Shown here: in pieces, positions 1 to 8,480 of the stretch
Layout: each line of letters begins with the position of its first letter
How positions within the stretch are numbered: position 1 is the stretch's first letter
NCBI GenBank assembly: GCA_937873455.1
Contig: CALMYG010000176.1
Span: forward strand, 1-64,000
DNA length: 64,000 bases
Direction of reading: 5' to 3'
Origin: an uncultured Verrucomicrobiota bacterium
GTDB taxonomy: Bacteria > Verrucomicrobiota > Kiritimatiellia > CAIVKH01
Translations under genes and position numbers: made by a program
Notes under the pieces: model-generated
The model's database searches: none
What the model was told of the DNA's origin: nothing
The model's input: the letters and a program-made list of their open reading frames with translations, nothing else

Positions 1-86
1 AGTCAACGAATCAGGGACGCGCCCCTCATCGCGGCATGACCAACCTCCGGGTGGACCTTGTCCGCGCTACGTGTTACGTTCAGCCG

Positions 87-752
87 ATGCAACGCATTCC
101 AGAACCCGAACTAATGGTGGATGATGAGCAGGCGGCGGCGTATGCCCAAGCCGACTTTGAAGCTCCGCACAGCCGCTTTATCACCCTGTTTCAGGAAACC
201 TTTCCGGATTGGCACGGACAGGGCCATATCCTCGATCTCGGTTGCGGGCCGGGGGACATCGCCCATCGCTTTGCCTTGGCCTATACCGGCTGTGACGTTG
301 ACGGAATCGATGGCGCGGCGGCTATGCTGGAGGTTGGAAAAATCGCCATCGAATCGGATCCGGCATGCGCCGGGCGGATACGCCTGGTGCAAGCCTGCCT
401 CCCTCACGACCGCCCGCCCCGCCCGGATTACGATGCGGTCATCAGCAACAGCCTGCTGCATCATCTGCACGAACCCGCCGTGCTTTGGCAAGCGGTAGCC
501 GCCTACGCCAAGCCAGGCGCACCGGTCTTCATTATTGACTTAATGCGCCCGGAAACCCGCGAAGAAGCCAGACGGCTGACCGACCTGTACACGCAAGGAG
601 AACCGGATGTCCTTCGCCGAGACTTCTTCAACTCACTCCTCGCCGCCTTCACCGTGGAGGAGATTCAAGAACAACTGCGGCAAGCCGGATTAGCCCACCT
701 CAAGGTACGAGCGATTAGCGACCGCCATATCATGGTCCATGGAGCGCGTTGA
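87..752 (+). CDS. Class I SAM-dependent methyltransferase
   Basis: A small Rossmann-fold methyltransferase of 221 residues. The SAM-binding motif I reads ILDLGCGPGD at about residues 48-57, and an SNSLLHHLHEP segment follows where methyltransferases usually carry motif IV. I start it at the ATG that gives MQRIPEPELM; an in-frame ATG at 36 would add 17 residues that do not look family-like. The substrate cannot be told. The stop overlaps the start of the next gene, so it probably heads a four-gene operon with the HAD phosphatase, the reductase and the ApbE-like lipoprotein. Confidence 0.8.
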   Translation: MQRIPEPELMVDDEQAAAYAQADFEAPHSRFITLFQETFPDWHGQGHILDLGCGPGDIAHRFALAYTGCDVDGIDGAAAMLEVGKIAIESDPACAGRIRLVQACLPHDRPPRPDYDAVISNSLLHHLHEPAVLWQAVAAYAKPGAPVFIIDLMRPETREEARRLTDLYTQGEPDVLRRDFFNSLLAAFTVEEIQEQLRQAGLAHLKVRAISDRHIMVHGAR

Positions 753-1411
753 TGAAGTACACCGCCGCCATTTTCGACCTTGACGGTACACTGATCGACT
801 CCATCCGCGATATCGCCGAATCCATGAACCGCACACTGGAAGCGATGGGTTTTCCCGCGCATCCCGTAGATGCATTCCGCTATTTTATCGGCGATGGCGT
901 CACGTTGCTGGTTCAGCGCGCGCTGCCGCCGGAGGTCCGGGAAAGCCCGGAGGTCCTCGAACAATTCCTCGCCGCATACCGCCGGGATTACCTGGCCCAC
1001 TGGCGGGTACACACCCGTCCGTATTCCGGCATCCCGGATTTGTTGGCCCGGCTGGTGCAGGAAGGCGTTGCGCTCGGGGTGCTGTCCAACAAACCCGACC
1101 GGGCAACCCAGTTATGCGTGGAACACTTTTTCCCGGATATCCCGTTCATCAGCGTTTCCGGTCAAAAGGAAGACGTACCTCGCAAGCCGGACCCCACGGC
1201 GGCGTTGGCCATGGCGGAGAGCATGAATACGGCCCCCGCCCGCTGCGTGTTTATTGGCGATACCGCAACCGATATGCAAACCGCAACGGCGGCGGGCATG
1301 TTCCCCGCCGGGGTCACCTGGGGATTTCGCGGCGAAACGGAATTGATAGAAAGTGGCGCCCGGCTGATTGCCCATGTTCCACAAGCGTTGGAAGGTCTGT
1401 TCACGCCATGA
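752..1411 (+). CDS. gph: HAD phosphatase, phosphoglycolate phosphatase-like
   Basis: A 219-residue HAD-superfamily hydrolase. Motif I is FDLDGTLIDS near the N-terminus (nucleophile Asp9, acid Asp11), motif II lies in VLSNKPD, and motif IV is FIGDTATDMQ. Length and cap position fit the Gph/PgpB-type phosphoglycolate phosphatases, which dephosphorylate 2-phosphoglycolate formed during DNA repair or photorespiration. The ATG overlaps the previous stop as TGATG and the end overlaps the next start by four bases, so translation is probably coupled. Related sugar-phosphate phosphatases cannot be excluded. Confidence 0.8.
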   Translation: MKYTAAIFDLDGTLIDSIRDIAESMNRTLEAMGFPAHPVDAFRYFIGDGVTLLVQRALPPEVRESPEVLEQFLAAYRRDYLAHWRVHTRPYSGIPDLLARLVQEGVALGVLSNKPDRATQLCVEHFFPDIPFISVSGQKEDVPRKPDPTAALAMAESMNTAPARCVFIGDTATDMQTATAAGMFPAGVTWGFRGETELIESGARLIAHVPQALEGLFTP

Positions 1412-2103
1412 ACACCGAGCCGCCCCTTCCGGTGATGCCACGAACCTTTGCCGCACGCGTGCTGAAATCCAAACGCCTTTCCCCCTTCGGCTATGAATTG
1501 CGGCTGGAACGCCTCGGCCTGTCGTTTCAGGCCGGACAATTGATCAATGTTCACGGCAACAACCGCCTGGAAAACCGGAGTTACACCATCTGTTCCGGCG
1601 AGCGGGACGAGGAACTGCGGATTCTATACCGCTACATTCCCGGGGGCGTGCTGACCCCGCAACTGATCGAACGGCAACCCGGGGATCACGTAACCGTTTC
1701 CGGTCCCTACGGTGAATTTGTGCTGCGGGATACCCGGCGTCCGATTTATTTTTTTGCCACCGGCACCGGAATCGCCCCTTGCCGCGCCTACCTCCGCACG
1801 CATCCCGATCTCGACCTCACCCTGATCCACGGCGTGCGCGATCCCGCCGATCTTTATTACCGCAATGACCTGCCGGCGCGGCGCTATATTCCCTGCGTCT
1901 CCGGGCCGCATCATGACCCGGCGGCATTCGGGGGACGGGTTACCGGATGGGCGGCGACCAACGTCCTCCCACCCGACGCTCATTATTACCTCTGCGGAGC
2001 GAATGAAATGATCTACGAAATGCGTGAATGCCTTGAACAAAGCGGCATTCCGCGCGAACATGTATTCAGCGAGGAATATTATTACCGCATGGACGACGCA
2101 TAA
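1408..2103 (+). CDS. Ferredoxin/flavodoxin-NADP reductase-like flavoprotein
   Basis: A 231-residue FAD/NAD(P)H oxidoreductase of the ferredoxin-reductase fold. An N-terminal FAD-binding barrel carries the RSYTICS motif at about residues 50-56. The nucleotide-binding half has FATGTGIAPCRAYL at about 115-128, and the YYLCGANEMIYEM segment is typical of the C-terminal NAD(P) domain. The C-terminal EEYYYR aromatic residues may stack on the flavin. It overlaps the upstream phosphatase by ATGA. The electron partner is unknown. Confidence 0.8.
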   Translation: MNTEPPLPVMPRTFAARVLKSKRLSPFGYELRLERLGLSFQAGQLINVHGNNRLENRSYTICSGERDEELRILYRYIPGGVLTPQLIERQPGDHVTVSGPYGEFVLRDTRRPIYFFATGTGIAPCRAYLRTHPDLDLTLIHGVRDPADLYYRNDLPARRYIPCVSGPHHDPAAFGGRVTGWAATNVLPPDAHYYLCGANEMIYEMRECLEQSGIPREHVFSEEYYYRMDDA

Positions 2104-2120
2104 GGCGCCCGAGTAACCGT

Positions 2121-3203
2121 ATGAAACCCCTACCCTCCATCGCCACGCTGTTGCTGGCGCTTCTCGTCGCTGTGGGAATCGGGTGTCGACCACCGGCGCC
2201 ACGGACGGCGCGCGTTGAATTCGGCGAAGGAGTCACCGGTTCCGTGACCGTTGCCTCGGCTAATGTGCGCATGCTTGGCGTGGCCGTTCAAGGCGCGCAA
2301 ACCGTCATGAACGCCATCCTGCCCCAATTGAATGCCCATAATCCGGACAGTGAAGTGGCCAAACTTAACAAGGTCGCCGGGTCGGGGCGGCTTCCGATTT
2401 CACGCTCCACCTTTCGCGCCTTGGATTTGGCCCGCCATTACAGCTTGCTGACCGATGGCGCATACGACATATCATCAGGCCCGTTGTATACCTTGTGGGC
2501 AAACGGCACGCCGCCACCGCATGCGTTAGCGGAGGCGCGATCCCGGATCGGAATGGGTTTTGTGGAGGCCTCGGACATTGGCACGATTTCTTTTACCGCC
2601 AGCGGTGTCGAACTTGATCCAGGTCCCCTCGCCTACGCCTATGCCATCGACATGGCGGTGGTGGATCTGCGCCGGAAAATGAGAGGGCCGGTTCACCTCG
2701 CGGTAGCGGGCATGGCACGAACGGACGGCGCTTTTCCTGACGATGAGGCGCCGCGACTTGAGATCGGCTGGACACCGTCTCCCTTGGGATTCATCCGTAT
2801 GAACGAATCCGGAGCGGCGGTGATTCGACGCCACCCGCGATGGGACGCAAACGCCACGCCGGGTAGCATGCTCCTGGACCCGCGCAGCGGAGAGCCGGTT
2901 CGGCATACCCGCATCGCCGCGGTTACCGGACCGCTGACCATTACGGCGCTGGCTCTGGCCGAAGCCTTGATCATCGCCGATCCGGATGAGGCGGAAGTAC
3001 TGCTCGCGCGGTTTCCCGGTTACGAGGCCATCACCGTGCCGGACCGCGAACCCGTGGTGTTAACCATGACCCCCGGCATGCGCACGCGCCTGAGCATACC
3101 CAATCCGGGAGCGGTAACCATCGTCACCCTGAAACCAGCCGAACCCGAGTCCAACGATCTTCCGTTTCCCATGGATTCGTTGGAGTTGAACCGTACGGAA
3201 TAA
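2121..3203 (+). CDS. ApbE-like FAD:protein FMN transferase lipoprotein
   Basis: A 360-residue exported protein. Residues 1-22 form a lipoprotein signal ending in VGIGC, so Cys22 is probably lipidated. The rest fits ApbE/Ftp proteins, which attach FMN to threonine of flavoproteins such as NqrC and RnfG: note LNAHNPDSEVAKLNK, the TDGAYDISSGPLYTLW stretch and a late LDPRSGEPV. The usual DG(G)..KG motif around the Mg site is poorly preserved (here ELDPGPLAYAYAID), so it may be a divergent or inactive family member. Last gene of the operon; it converges on hisA. Confidence 0.7.
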   Translation: MKPLPSIATLLLALLVAVGIGCRPPAPRTARVEFGEGVTGSVTVASANVRMLGVAVQGAQTVMNAILPQLNAHNPDSEVAKLNKVAGSGRLPISRSTFRALDLARHYSLLTDGAYDISSGPLYTLWANGTPPPHALAEARSRIGMGFVEASDIGTISFTASGVELDPGPLAYAYAIDMAVVDLRRKMRGPVHLAVAGMARTDGAFPDDEAPRLEIGWTPSPLGFIRMNESGAAVIRRHPRWDANATPGSMLLDPRSGEPVRHTRIAAVTGPLTITALALAEALIIADPDEAEVLLARFPGYEAITVPDREPVVLTMTPGMRTRLSIPNPGAVTIVTLKPAEPESNDLPFPMDSLELNRTE

Positions 3204-3218
3204 CCCGTCGCTCTTCGA

Positions 3219-3947
3219 TCAGGAAACCGCCTGCAAATCCGCCAGTCGGCTGTGGCCTTCGTACAGCGCCTTGCCGACAATCGCACCGATCAAATTCGTG
3301 TGACCCAATGCACGCAAGGCCGCCACATCCCCGGCCGTTGTGACGCCACCCGAAGCGATCACACCGGCCTTCACGGCCCGGCAAACCGCGTCCAGCGCCT
3401 GAAGATTCGGGCCTTGCAACATGCCATCGGTGGCGGTGTCGGTTACAATCAATGTTTGCACGCCCAAAGCATCCGCCTTGCCGGCCAGATCCAGCGTGGT
3501 CAAGGCGGTGGTTTCCGTCCACCCCCGGATTTGCACCTTGCCATCCCGGCTGTCGATGCCCACGGCCAAACGGTCGCCGAAACGCGCGGCCAAACCGGCC
3601 AAACCATCCGGATCGGCCCACGCCCGGGTGCCGAGGATGACCCGGGCCGCTCCGTAGTCCAGCAGGCGCTGGATGTCGTCATCCGTGCGAATCCCTCCGC
3701 CCACTTGCACGGGTATGGGAAGCGCGGCAATCATGCGGCCAACGATGGCATGCTGCCGGGACTCCCCGGCAAATGCGCCGTCGAGATCCACCACATGCAA
3801 CCAGGTTGCGCCTTCGTCCAGCCAGCGGCGGGCCATATCCACCGGATCGGTTCCGTAAACCGTCTCGGCATCAGCCCGGCCCTGCAACAACCGGACGCAC
3901 TTGCCGCCTTTGAGATCCACCGCGGGAAAAATCGTGAATGCGTTCAT
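3219..3947 (-). CDS. hisA: HisA, ProFAR isomerase
   Basis: A 242-residue (beta/alpha)8 barrel for the fourth step of histidine synthesis, the Amadori rearrangement of ProFAR to PRFAR. The catalytic N-terminal aspartate lies in FPAVDLKGGKCVRL. The second aspartate lies in the TDTATDGMLQGPN loop, and phosphate-binding glycines occur in QVGGGIR and ASGGV. It overlaps hisH by four bases, and the order hisB-hisH-hisA is typical. No hisF follows inside the window: the next genes converge on this one. Confidence 0.95.
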   Translation of the reverse strand: MNAFTIFPAVDLKGGKCVRLLQGRADAETVYGTDPVDMARRWLDEGATWLHVVDLDGAFAGESRQHAIVGRMIAALPIPVQVGGGIRTDDDIQRLLDYGAARVILGTRAWADPDGLAGLAARFGDRLAVGIDSRDGKVQIRGWTETTALTTLDLAGKADALGVQTLIVTDTATDGMLQGPNLQALDAVCRAVKAGVIASGGVTTAGDVAALRALGHTNLIGAIVGKALYEGHSRLADLQAVS

Positions 3948-4582
3948 ACCGGCGCCGCCTTAGCCGCGGTTGCTATGTCATGAAAATTGCGCAACAGGGA
4001 CAGACCGGCTTGCTGGCTTTTTTCCGGGTGAAACTGCACCGCCATGACCCGGCCACACGCAACCGCGGAGGTATAGGTAATTCCATAATCCGTGACACCG
4101 GCGATCAGCGAGGTGTCAGCGCCGTCGACATAATAGGAGTGAACGAAATAAAAATGCGTGCCGTCGGGAATGCCGGCAAAGAGCGCACGGCCCGACGGGC
4201 ATTGGCGAACCCGGTTCCAACCGATTTGCGGCACTTTTAAAGAAGATGGCGTTTGAAAACGCCGCACAACGCCGGGAAACACGCCCAGCCCCGGTACCCC
4301 GGGCGATTCCTCTCCCGCCTCGAACAACACTTGAAGGCCCAGGCAAATACCCAGAAAAGGGCGATCCGCGGCAATCCACGCCCGGACCGGCTCGGTAAAG
4401 CCGTGCTCAGTCAAATGCCGCATGCAGTCCCCGAAGGCGCCGACGCCCGGTAGAATCAGGGCGTCACACGCATCCAACTCATCCGGAGCGGTGAGTATGC
4501 GGGCGGGCAACGACAGAAAACGGCAGGCGTTGCTCACGCTGCCGAGATTGCCCATGCCATAATCGATAATGCCAATCGTCAT
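3944..4582 (-). CDS. hisH: HisH, glutamine amidotransferase of IGP synthase
   Basis: A 212-residue class I glutaminase that supplies ammonia to HisF. The nucleophile Cys is in FLGICLGLQVLFE and the catalytic His-Glu pair is in AVQFHPEKSQ. The N-terminal IIDYGMGNLGSV and LPGVGAFGDCM segments are diagnostic of HisH. It overlaps hisB and hisA by four bases each, consistent with one coupled transcript. Confidence 0.95.
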   Translation of the reverse strand: MTIGIIDYGMGNLGSVSNACRFLSLPARILTAPDELDACDALILPGVGAFGDCMRHLTEHGFTEPVRAWIAADRPFLGICLGLQVLFEAGEESPGVPGLGVFPGVVRRFQTPSSLKVPQIGWNRVRQCPSGRALFAGIPDGTHFYFVHSYYVDGADTSLIAGVTDYGITYTSAVACGRVMAVQFHPEKSQQAGLSLLRNFHDIATAAKAAPV

Positions 4583-5169
4583 ACCAGACCCTTGCTGGAG
4601 GGAACGCCGCGCACCCGGGGATCGCGCGCGCAGGCCATGTAGAGGGCGCGCGCCGCGCCCTTGAACATCGCCTCGTACACATGGTGCACGTCCTCACCGT
4701 ACGGTTGTTCAATATGCAAATTCATTCGACCCTTCTGGGCCAGCGACTCAAAAAAATGTTTCAACAGAAACACATCAAAATCCCGGATCTTCTTTTTCTT
4801 GTTGGCGATCCGGTACACGAAATACGGCCGACCGCCCAAATCCACCGCCACCTGGCACAGGGCCTCGTCCATCGGCAACAAACTGAATCCATAGCGGGCA
4901 ATTCCTTGGCGGTCGCCCAGCGCCTTATCCAGGGCCTCGCCCAACACCAGGCCGACATCCTCCACCGTGTGATGGTAATCGACGGCCAAATCCCCTTCCG
5001 CCTTGACGGTCAGGTTCATCAGCCCGTGCTTGGCCAACAATTCCAACATGTGATTAAAAAATGGAATGCCGGTTTCAATGTCCGACCGCCCCTCCCCGTC
5101 CACGTTCAAGGCAAGATGAATGCGGGTTTCCCGGGTGGTGCGCGTGATGGTTGCGGTGCGTTTTTTCAT
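4579..5169 (-). CDS. hisB: HisB, imidazoleglycerol-phosphate dehydratase
   Basis: A monofunctional 196-residue IGP dehydratase without the histidinol-phosphatase domain found in enterobacteria. The metal-binding histidine motifs are all present: FFNHMLELLAKHG, DYHHTVEDVG and the late DVHHVYEAMFK. It catalyses removal of water from imidazole glycerol phosphate. It is first in a hisB-hisH-hisA run. About 90 bases separate it from the divergent signalling gene that starts at 5258. Confidence 0.95.
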   Translation of the reverse strand: MKKRTATITRTTRETRIHLALNVDGEGRSDIETGIPFFNHMLELLAKHGLMNLTVKAEGDLAVDYHHTVEDVGLVLGEALDKALGDRQGIARYGFSLLPMDEALCQVAVDLGGRPYFVYRIANKKKKIRDFDVFLLKHFFESLAQKGRMNLHIEQPYGEDVHHVYEAMFKGAARALYMACARDPRVRGVPSSKGLV

Positions 5170-5257
5170 CCCGCCAATCTAGCCGGGTTGCCGTTTCCGT
5201 CAACGAAGAAGAAAGATTTTCTAGGAAATAACACGAAAATTCCTATGATGGGACCCG

Positions 5258-7423
5258 ATGAACGAACGGCCCATGCATACCAGCGAAGATCCCGGCCCCG
5301 CCGGGCAACGACCTGACGACCTTCAAAACCTGCTCACCCGTCGACTGGGTGGCGCTTTGCTTGCCAGCGGCGACACCCGCTCGATGCTGGCGGCGGCGCT
5401 GGCGGCCTTAAAAGATGTCACCGGCTGCGCCCTCCTCGGCATCGTGGCGGAGGAGAAGGAAGAAGGGGTCCTGCTGATCGAGTTGGCCGCGCCGGTCACG
5501 CCGAAGGAATTGCATGACTTCGAGTCCCGCCTGCTTCATGCCCATCAACGCGCATCCGGAAGAAGCCTGGACCGGAGCCGGCTGCGCCAGGAACGAAACG
5601 GATTTGCCACGGAGGACGGATTGGGCGGCGAACGCACGACGCTGGCCGAATTTCCGATCGCCATCGCCGATACCGTCATCGGCATGATCGCCATTGCCGG
5701 ATGCCGGGAAACGCTTCCGGACGCAAACCGGCTCGCCGCCGTGCGTCATGTCGCGGGGCTGCTGGCCGTAGCCCTCCAGGCCGCGGCCAACCTGCGCGAT
5801 CTCGCCGCGCATGACCCCCTTACCGGCGCCTACAACCGCCGCCACCTTGAAAACGAATTGCAACGCGCCTGGCAGTTTTCCTCCCGCTATAAAACCGCCA
5901 TGGCCGTGATGATGATGGACATCGACCTGTTCAAAGACATCAACGACCAATGGGGCCATCGCGCCGGAGATGTCCTGCTGAAAGACGTGGTCAACACCCT
6001 CCGCGCCGGCATCCGGGCGACGGATACCCTCGCCCGATTCGGCGGAGATGAATTCGTCATTATTCTGCCGCAAGCCAACGAAGCGGAAGCGCTGGTGCTT
6101 GCGCGGCGTTTGCTCGAGGCCATCCGCGGACGCTCGTTCGCCATCGGTCCCTCGACCGTCTCGGTGACCATGTCGATCGGCATCGCCGTGCATGATCCCC
6201 TGCAACCGCTTCCGGACTGGGAGGAACTGCTGCACCGGGCCGACCAAGCCCTGTTCCGCTCGAAAAAATTCGGGCGCAATAACGCCTTGGTCTGGCGGGC
6301 CGGCGCCATGGAACCGGCCGAGCCGGACGCCACGCCAACCACAGCAGCCGACAGCAAAGGACGCATCCTCGCCCTCGACGATGAAGAATACATTCTGATG
6401 GTGTTGCGGCGTCTGCTCGAAAATCAAGGCTACACCGTGGATTGCGCGCAAACCTTGTCCGAGGCCCGTGAACAATTAAAAAAGAGCCGCGCCGCCTACG
6501 ACCTGTTGCTGTGCGACCTCTGGCTGCCGGACGGCGACGGCCTGGATTTACTGCGCCTCGCCCACGAATTGGACCCCTCCATCGTCAGCTTGGTCATTAC
6601 CGGACAGGCCACCACCGATAACGCCATCAATGCCCTGCGCCAGGGCGCGTACGACTTCATCCAAAAGCCGGTCATTCCCGACACCCTGCTCGCCGCCGTG
6701 GACCGCGCTCTCCGGTTCCGCAAACTGACCATGGAAAACAAGCGCTACCGCGATTACCTCGAAGACATGGTCCGGGCCAAACATTCCGAAGTCACCCAGG
6801 CCCTGGATGAAATCAAAAAGGCCTACGAATTCTCCCTCGAAACCATGGTGGCCATGCTGGATGCCCGCGAATTCGAGACCGGACGGCATAGCGTGCGGGT
6901 GCGCGATCTCACCCTGGTGCTCGCCCGCCGCATGGGCTTGCAGGGGGCCGAACTTGAGGAAATCGGGCGCGGCGCGCTGTTGCATGACATCGGGAAAATC
7001 GGCATTCCCGATTCCATCCTGCTCAAGCCCGGAAAACTGACCGAGGACGAGTGGATGATCATGCGCAAGCACCCGGAAATCGGCTACCGGTTCTTGAAGA
7101 ACAGCGCCTTTCTGGAGACCGCGGCCGGCATCGTCCTCTCGCACCATGAACGATGGGACGGCGAGGGCTATCCCCATCGCCTACGCGGCGAGGCCATCAA
7201 CCTCGGCGCCCGTATTTTTGCGGTGATCGATGCCTACGACGCCATGCGGTCGCCCCGGGTCTACAAACACGCGGTCACCACCGAAGCCGCCGTCGCGGAA
7301 GTCCTCGCCGAATCGGGTCGGCAATTTGACCCGAATGTGGTAAGCGCCTTCCAACAATGCATTCAGGAACTTGAACAGACCGGCCGCTGGTCCGCCACGG
7401 CCTCGATAAGCCCGGCAGGATAA
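5258..7423 (+). CDS. GAF-like/GGDEF/receiver/HD-GYP signalling protein
   Basis: A 721-residue cyclic-di-GMP regulator. Residues 1-165 look like a GAF-type sensor. A diguanylate cyclase domain follows, with intact GGDEF near residue 261. A receiver domain starts near 368, with its phospho-acceptor Asp in LLLCDLWLPDGDG near 420. A short coiled coil leads to an HD-GYP phosphodiesterase with HDIGKIGIPD near 576 and HHERWDGEGYP near 629. One chain therefore carries both synthesis and breakdown modules, with phosphorylation as a likely switch. It has no membrane segment. It is probably single or co-transcribed with the oxidoreductase four bases downstream. Confidence 0.9.
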   Translation: MNERPMHTSEDPGPAGQRPDDLQNLLTRRLGGALLASGDTRSMLAAALAALKDVTGCALLGIVAEEKEEGVLLIELAAPVTPKELHDFESRLLHAHQRASGRSLDRSRLRQERNGFATEDGLGGERTTLAEFPIAIADTVIGMIAIAGCRETLPDANRLAAVRHVAGLLAVALQAAANLRDLAAHDPLTGAYNRRHLENELQRAWQFSSRYKTAMAVMMMDIDLFKDINDQWGHRAGDVLLKDVVNTLRAGIRATDTLARFGGDEFVIILPQANEAEALVLARRLLEAIRGRSFAIGPSTVSVTMSIGIAVHDPLQPLPDWEELLHRADQALFRSKKFGRNNALVWRAGAMEPAEPDATPTTAADSKGRILALDDEEYILMVLRRLLENQGYTVDCAQTLSEAREQLKKSRAAYDLLLCDLWLPDGDGLDLLRLAHELDPSIVSLVITGQATTDNAINALRQGAYDFIQKPVIPDTLLAAVDRALRFRKLTMENKRYRDYLEDMVRAKHSEVTQALDEIKKAYEFSLETMVAMLDAREFETGRHSVRVRDLTLVLARRMGLQGAELEEIGRGALLHDIGKIGIPDSILLKPGKLTEDEWMIMRKHPEIGYRFLKNSAFLETAAGIVLSHHERWDGEGYPHRLRGEAINLGARIFAVIDAYDAMRSPRVYKHAVTTEAAVAEVLAESGRQFDPNVVSAFQQCIQELEQTGRWSATASISPAG

Positions 7424-7427
7424 ACGC

Positions 7428-8480
7428 ATGCTAGAATTGGACCCCTATCGCCCCCTCCCCAACGCCGGAGAAACCGCCATCCTGGAAATTCGCCCATCCG
7501 TCGCGGTCATCGGCGCGGGGGTTTCCGGACTGATCGCCGCCCGTATCCTCGCCGAACACGGGTATCCGGTTACCGTTATCGACAAAGGCCGTCGCCCAGG
7601 AGGCCGTTCATCCACCCGGACCGAAGGCGACTTTATCTTCGATCACGGCTGTCAGTACTTCACCGCGCGTGACGGTCGTTTTCAGCGGTACGTCAATGCC
7701 TGGACCGAGCAAGGTATTGTCAGCCCGTGGAACGCCCGGCGAGCCTCCTGCCGTCACGGTGTGGTATCCGCGGTGGAAGACGAAATCACCCGTTATGTCG
7801 GAGTTCCGGGCATGAACGCAGTGGCCCGGCATCTGGCCAAGGATATGGATGTTCAACTCGGCGTAACCATCACCGGCATAGAACCGGATGCCCGAGGCTG
7901 GCGCTTGATCGGCGCGACGGGATACCCGGAGACGGTTGAACTGGTCATCTCCAGCGCACCGCCCGCCCAAACCGCGGAAATTTTTGGCCCCCACGCTCCC
8001 GCCTCTCCCGCCCTGGCCGCCATTCCCATGCAGCCCTGTTGGACCGTCATGGTCACCTTCGACTACGACCTCGACGCCGCCTTTGACGCCGGCCATTTCA
8101 GCGCCAGCCCGCTGGTCTGGGCCGCCAATAACAGCACCAAACCCGGACGAGCCGCCCACGAATGTTGGGTATTGCATGCCTCGCCATCCTGGACCACGGA
8201 ACACTTCGACGACCCACCGGATCACGTCGCGGCAAACTTACTTGCGGCATTTTTCCAGGACGCCGGCATCCCTCCCGTACAACCCCGCTTCCTCGGCGCA
8301 CATCGCTGGCGTTACGCCTCACCCGCGCAGGCCAAGCGCATCGACGGTTATTGGGATCCCGAACGGGGCTTGGGTTTCTGCGGGGATTGGTGCCACAGCG
8401 CCCGGTTGGAAGGCGCTTTTCTCAGCGGCTTGGAGTTGGCGGAACGCATCATGGATGACCGGCCCCGTTCACATTTCTGA
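7428..8480 (+). CDS. FAD/NAD(P)-binding amine-oxidase/renalase-like oxidoreductase
   Basis: A 350-residue flavoprotein. The dinucleotide-binding motif is VAVIGAGVSGLIAARIL near residues 25-41, followed by IDKGRRPGGRSSTR, the GGR motif of the renalase/amine oxidase family, and FDHGCQYFTARD. The C-terminal GLGFCGDWCHSARLEGA stretch is the usual closing FAD motif. The substrate is unknown. Its last 32 bases overlap the convergent RND gene. Confidence 0.85.
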   Translation: MLELDPYRPLPNAGETAILEIRPSVAVIGAGVSGLIAARILAEHGYPVTVIDKGRRPGGRSSTRTEGDFIFDHGCQYFTARDGRFQRYVNAWTEQGIVSPWNARRASCRHGVVSAVEDEITRYVGVPGMNAVARHLAKDMDVQLGVTITGIEPDARGWRLIGATGYPETVELVISSAPPAQTAEIFGPHAPASPALAAIPMQPCWTVMVTFDYDLDAAFDAGHFSASPLVWAANNSTKPGRAAHECWVLHASPSWTTEHFDDPPDHVAANLLAAFFQDAGIPPVQPRFLGAHRWRYASPAQAKRIDGYWDPERGLGFCGDWCHSARLEGAFLSGLELAERIMDDRPRSHF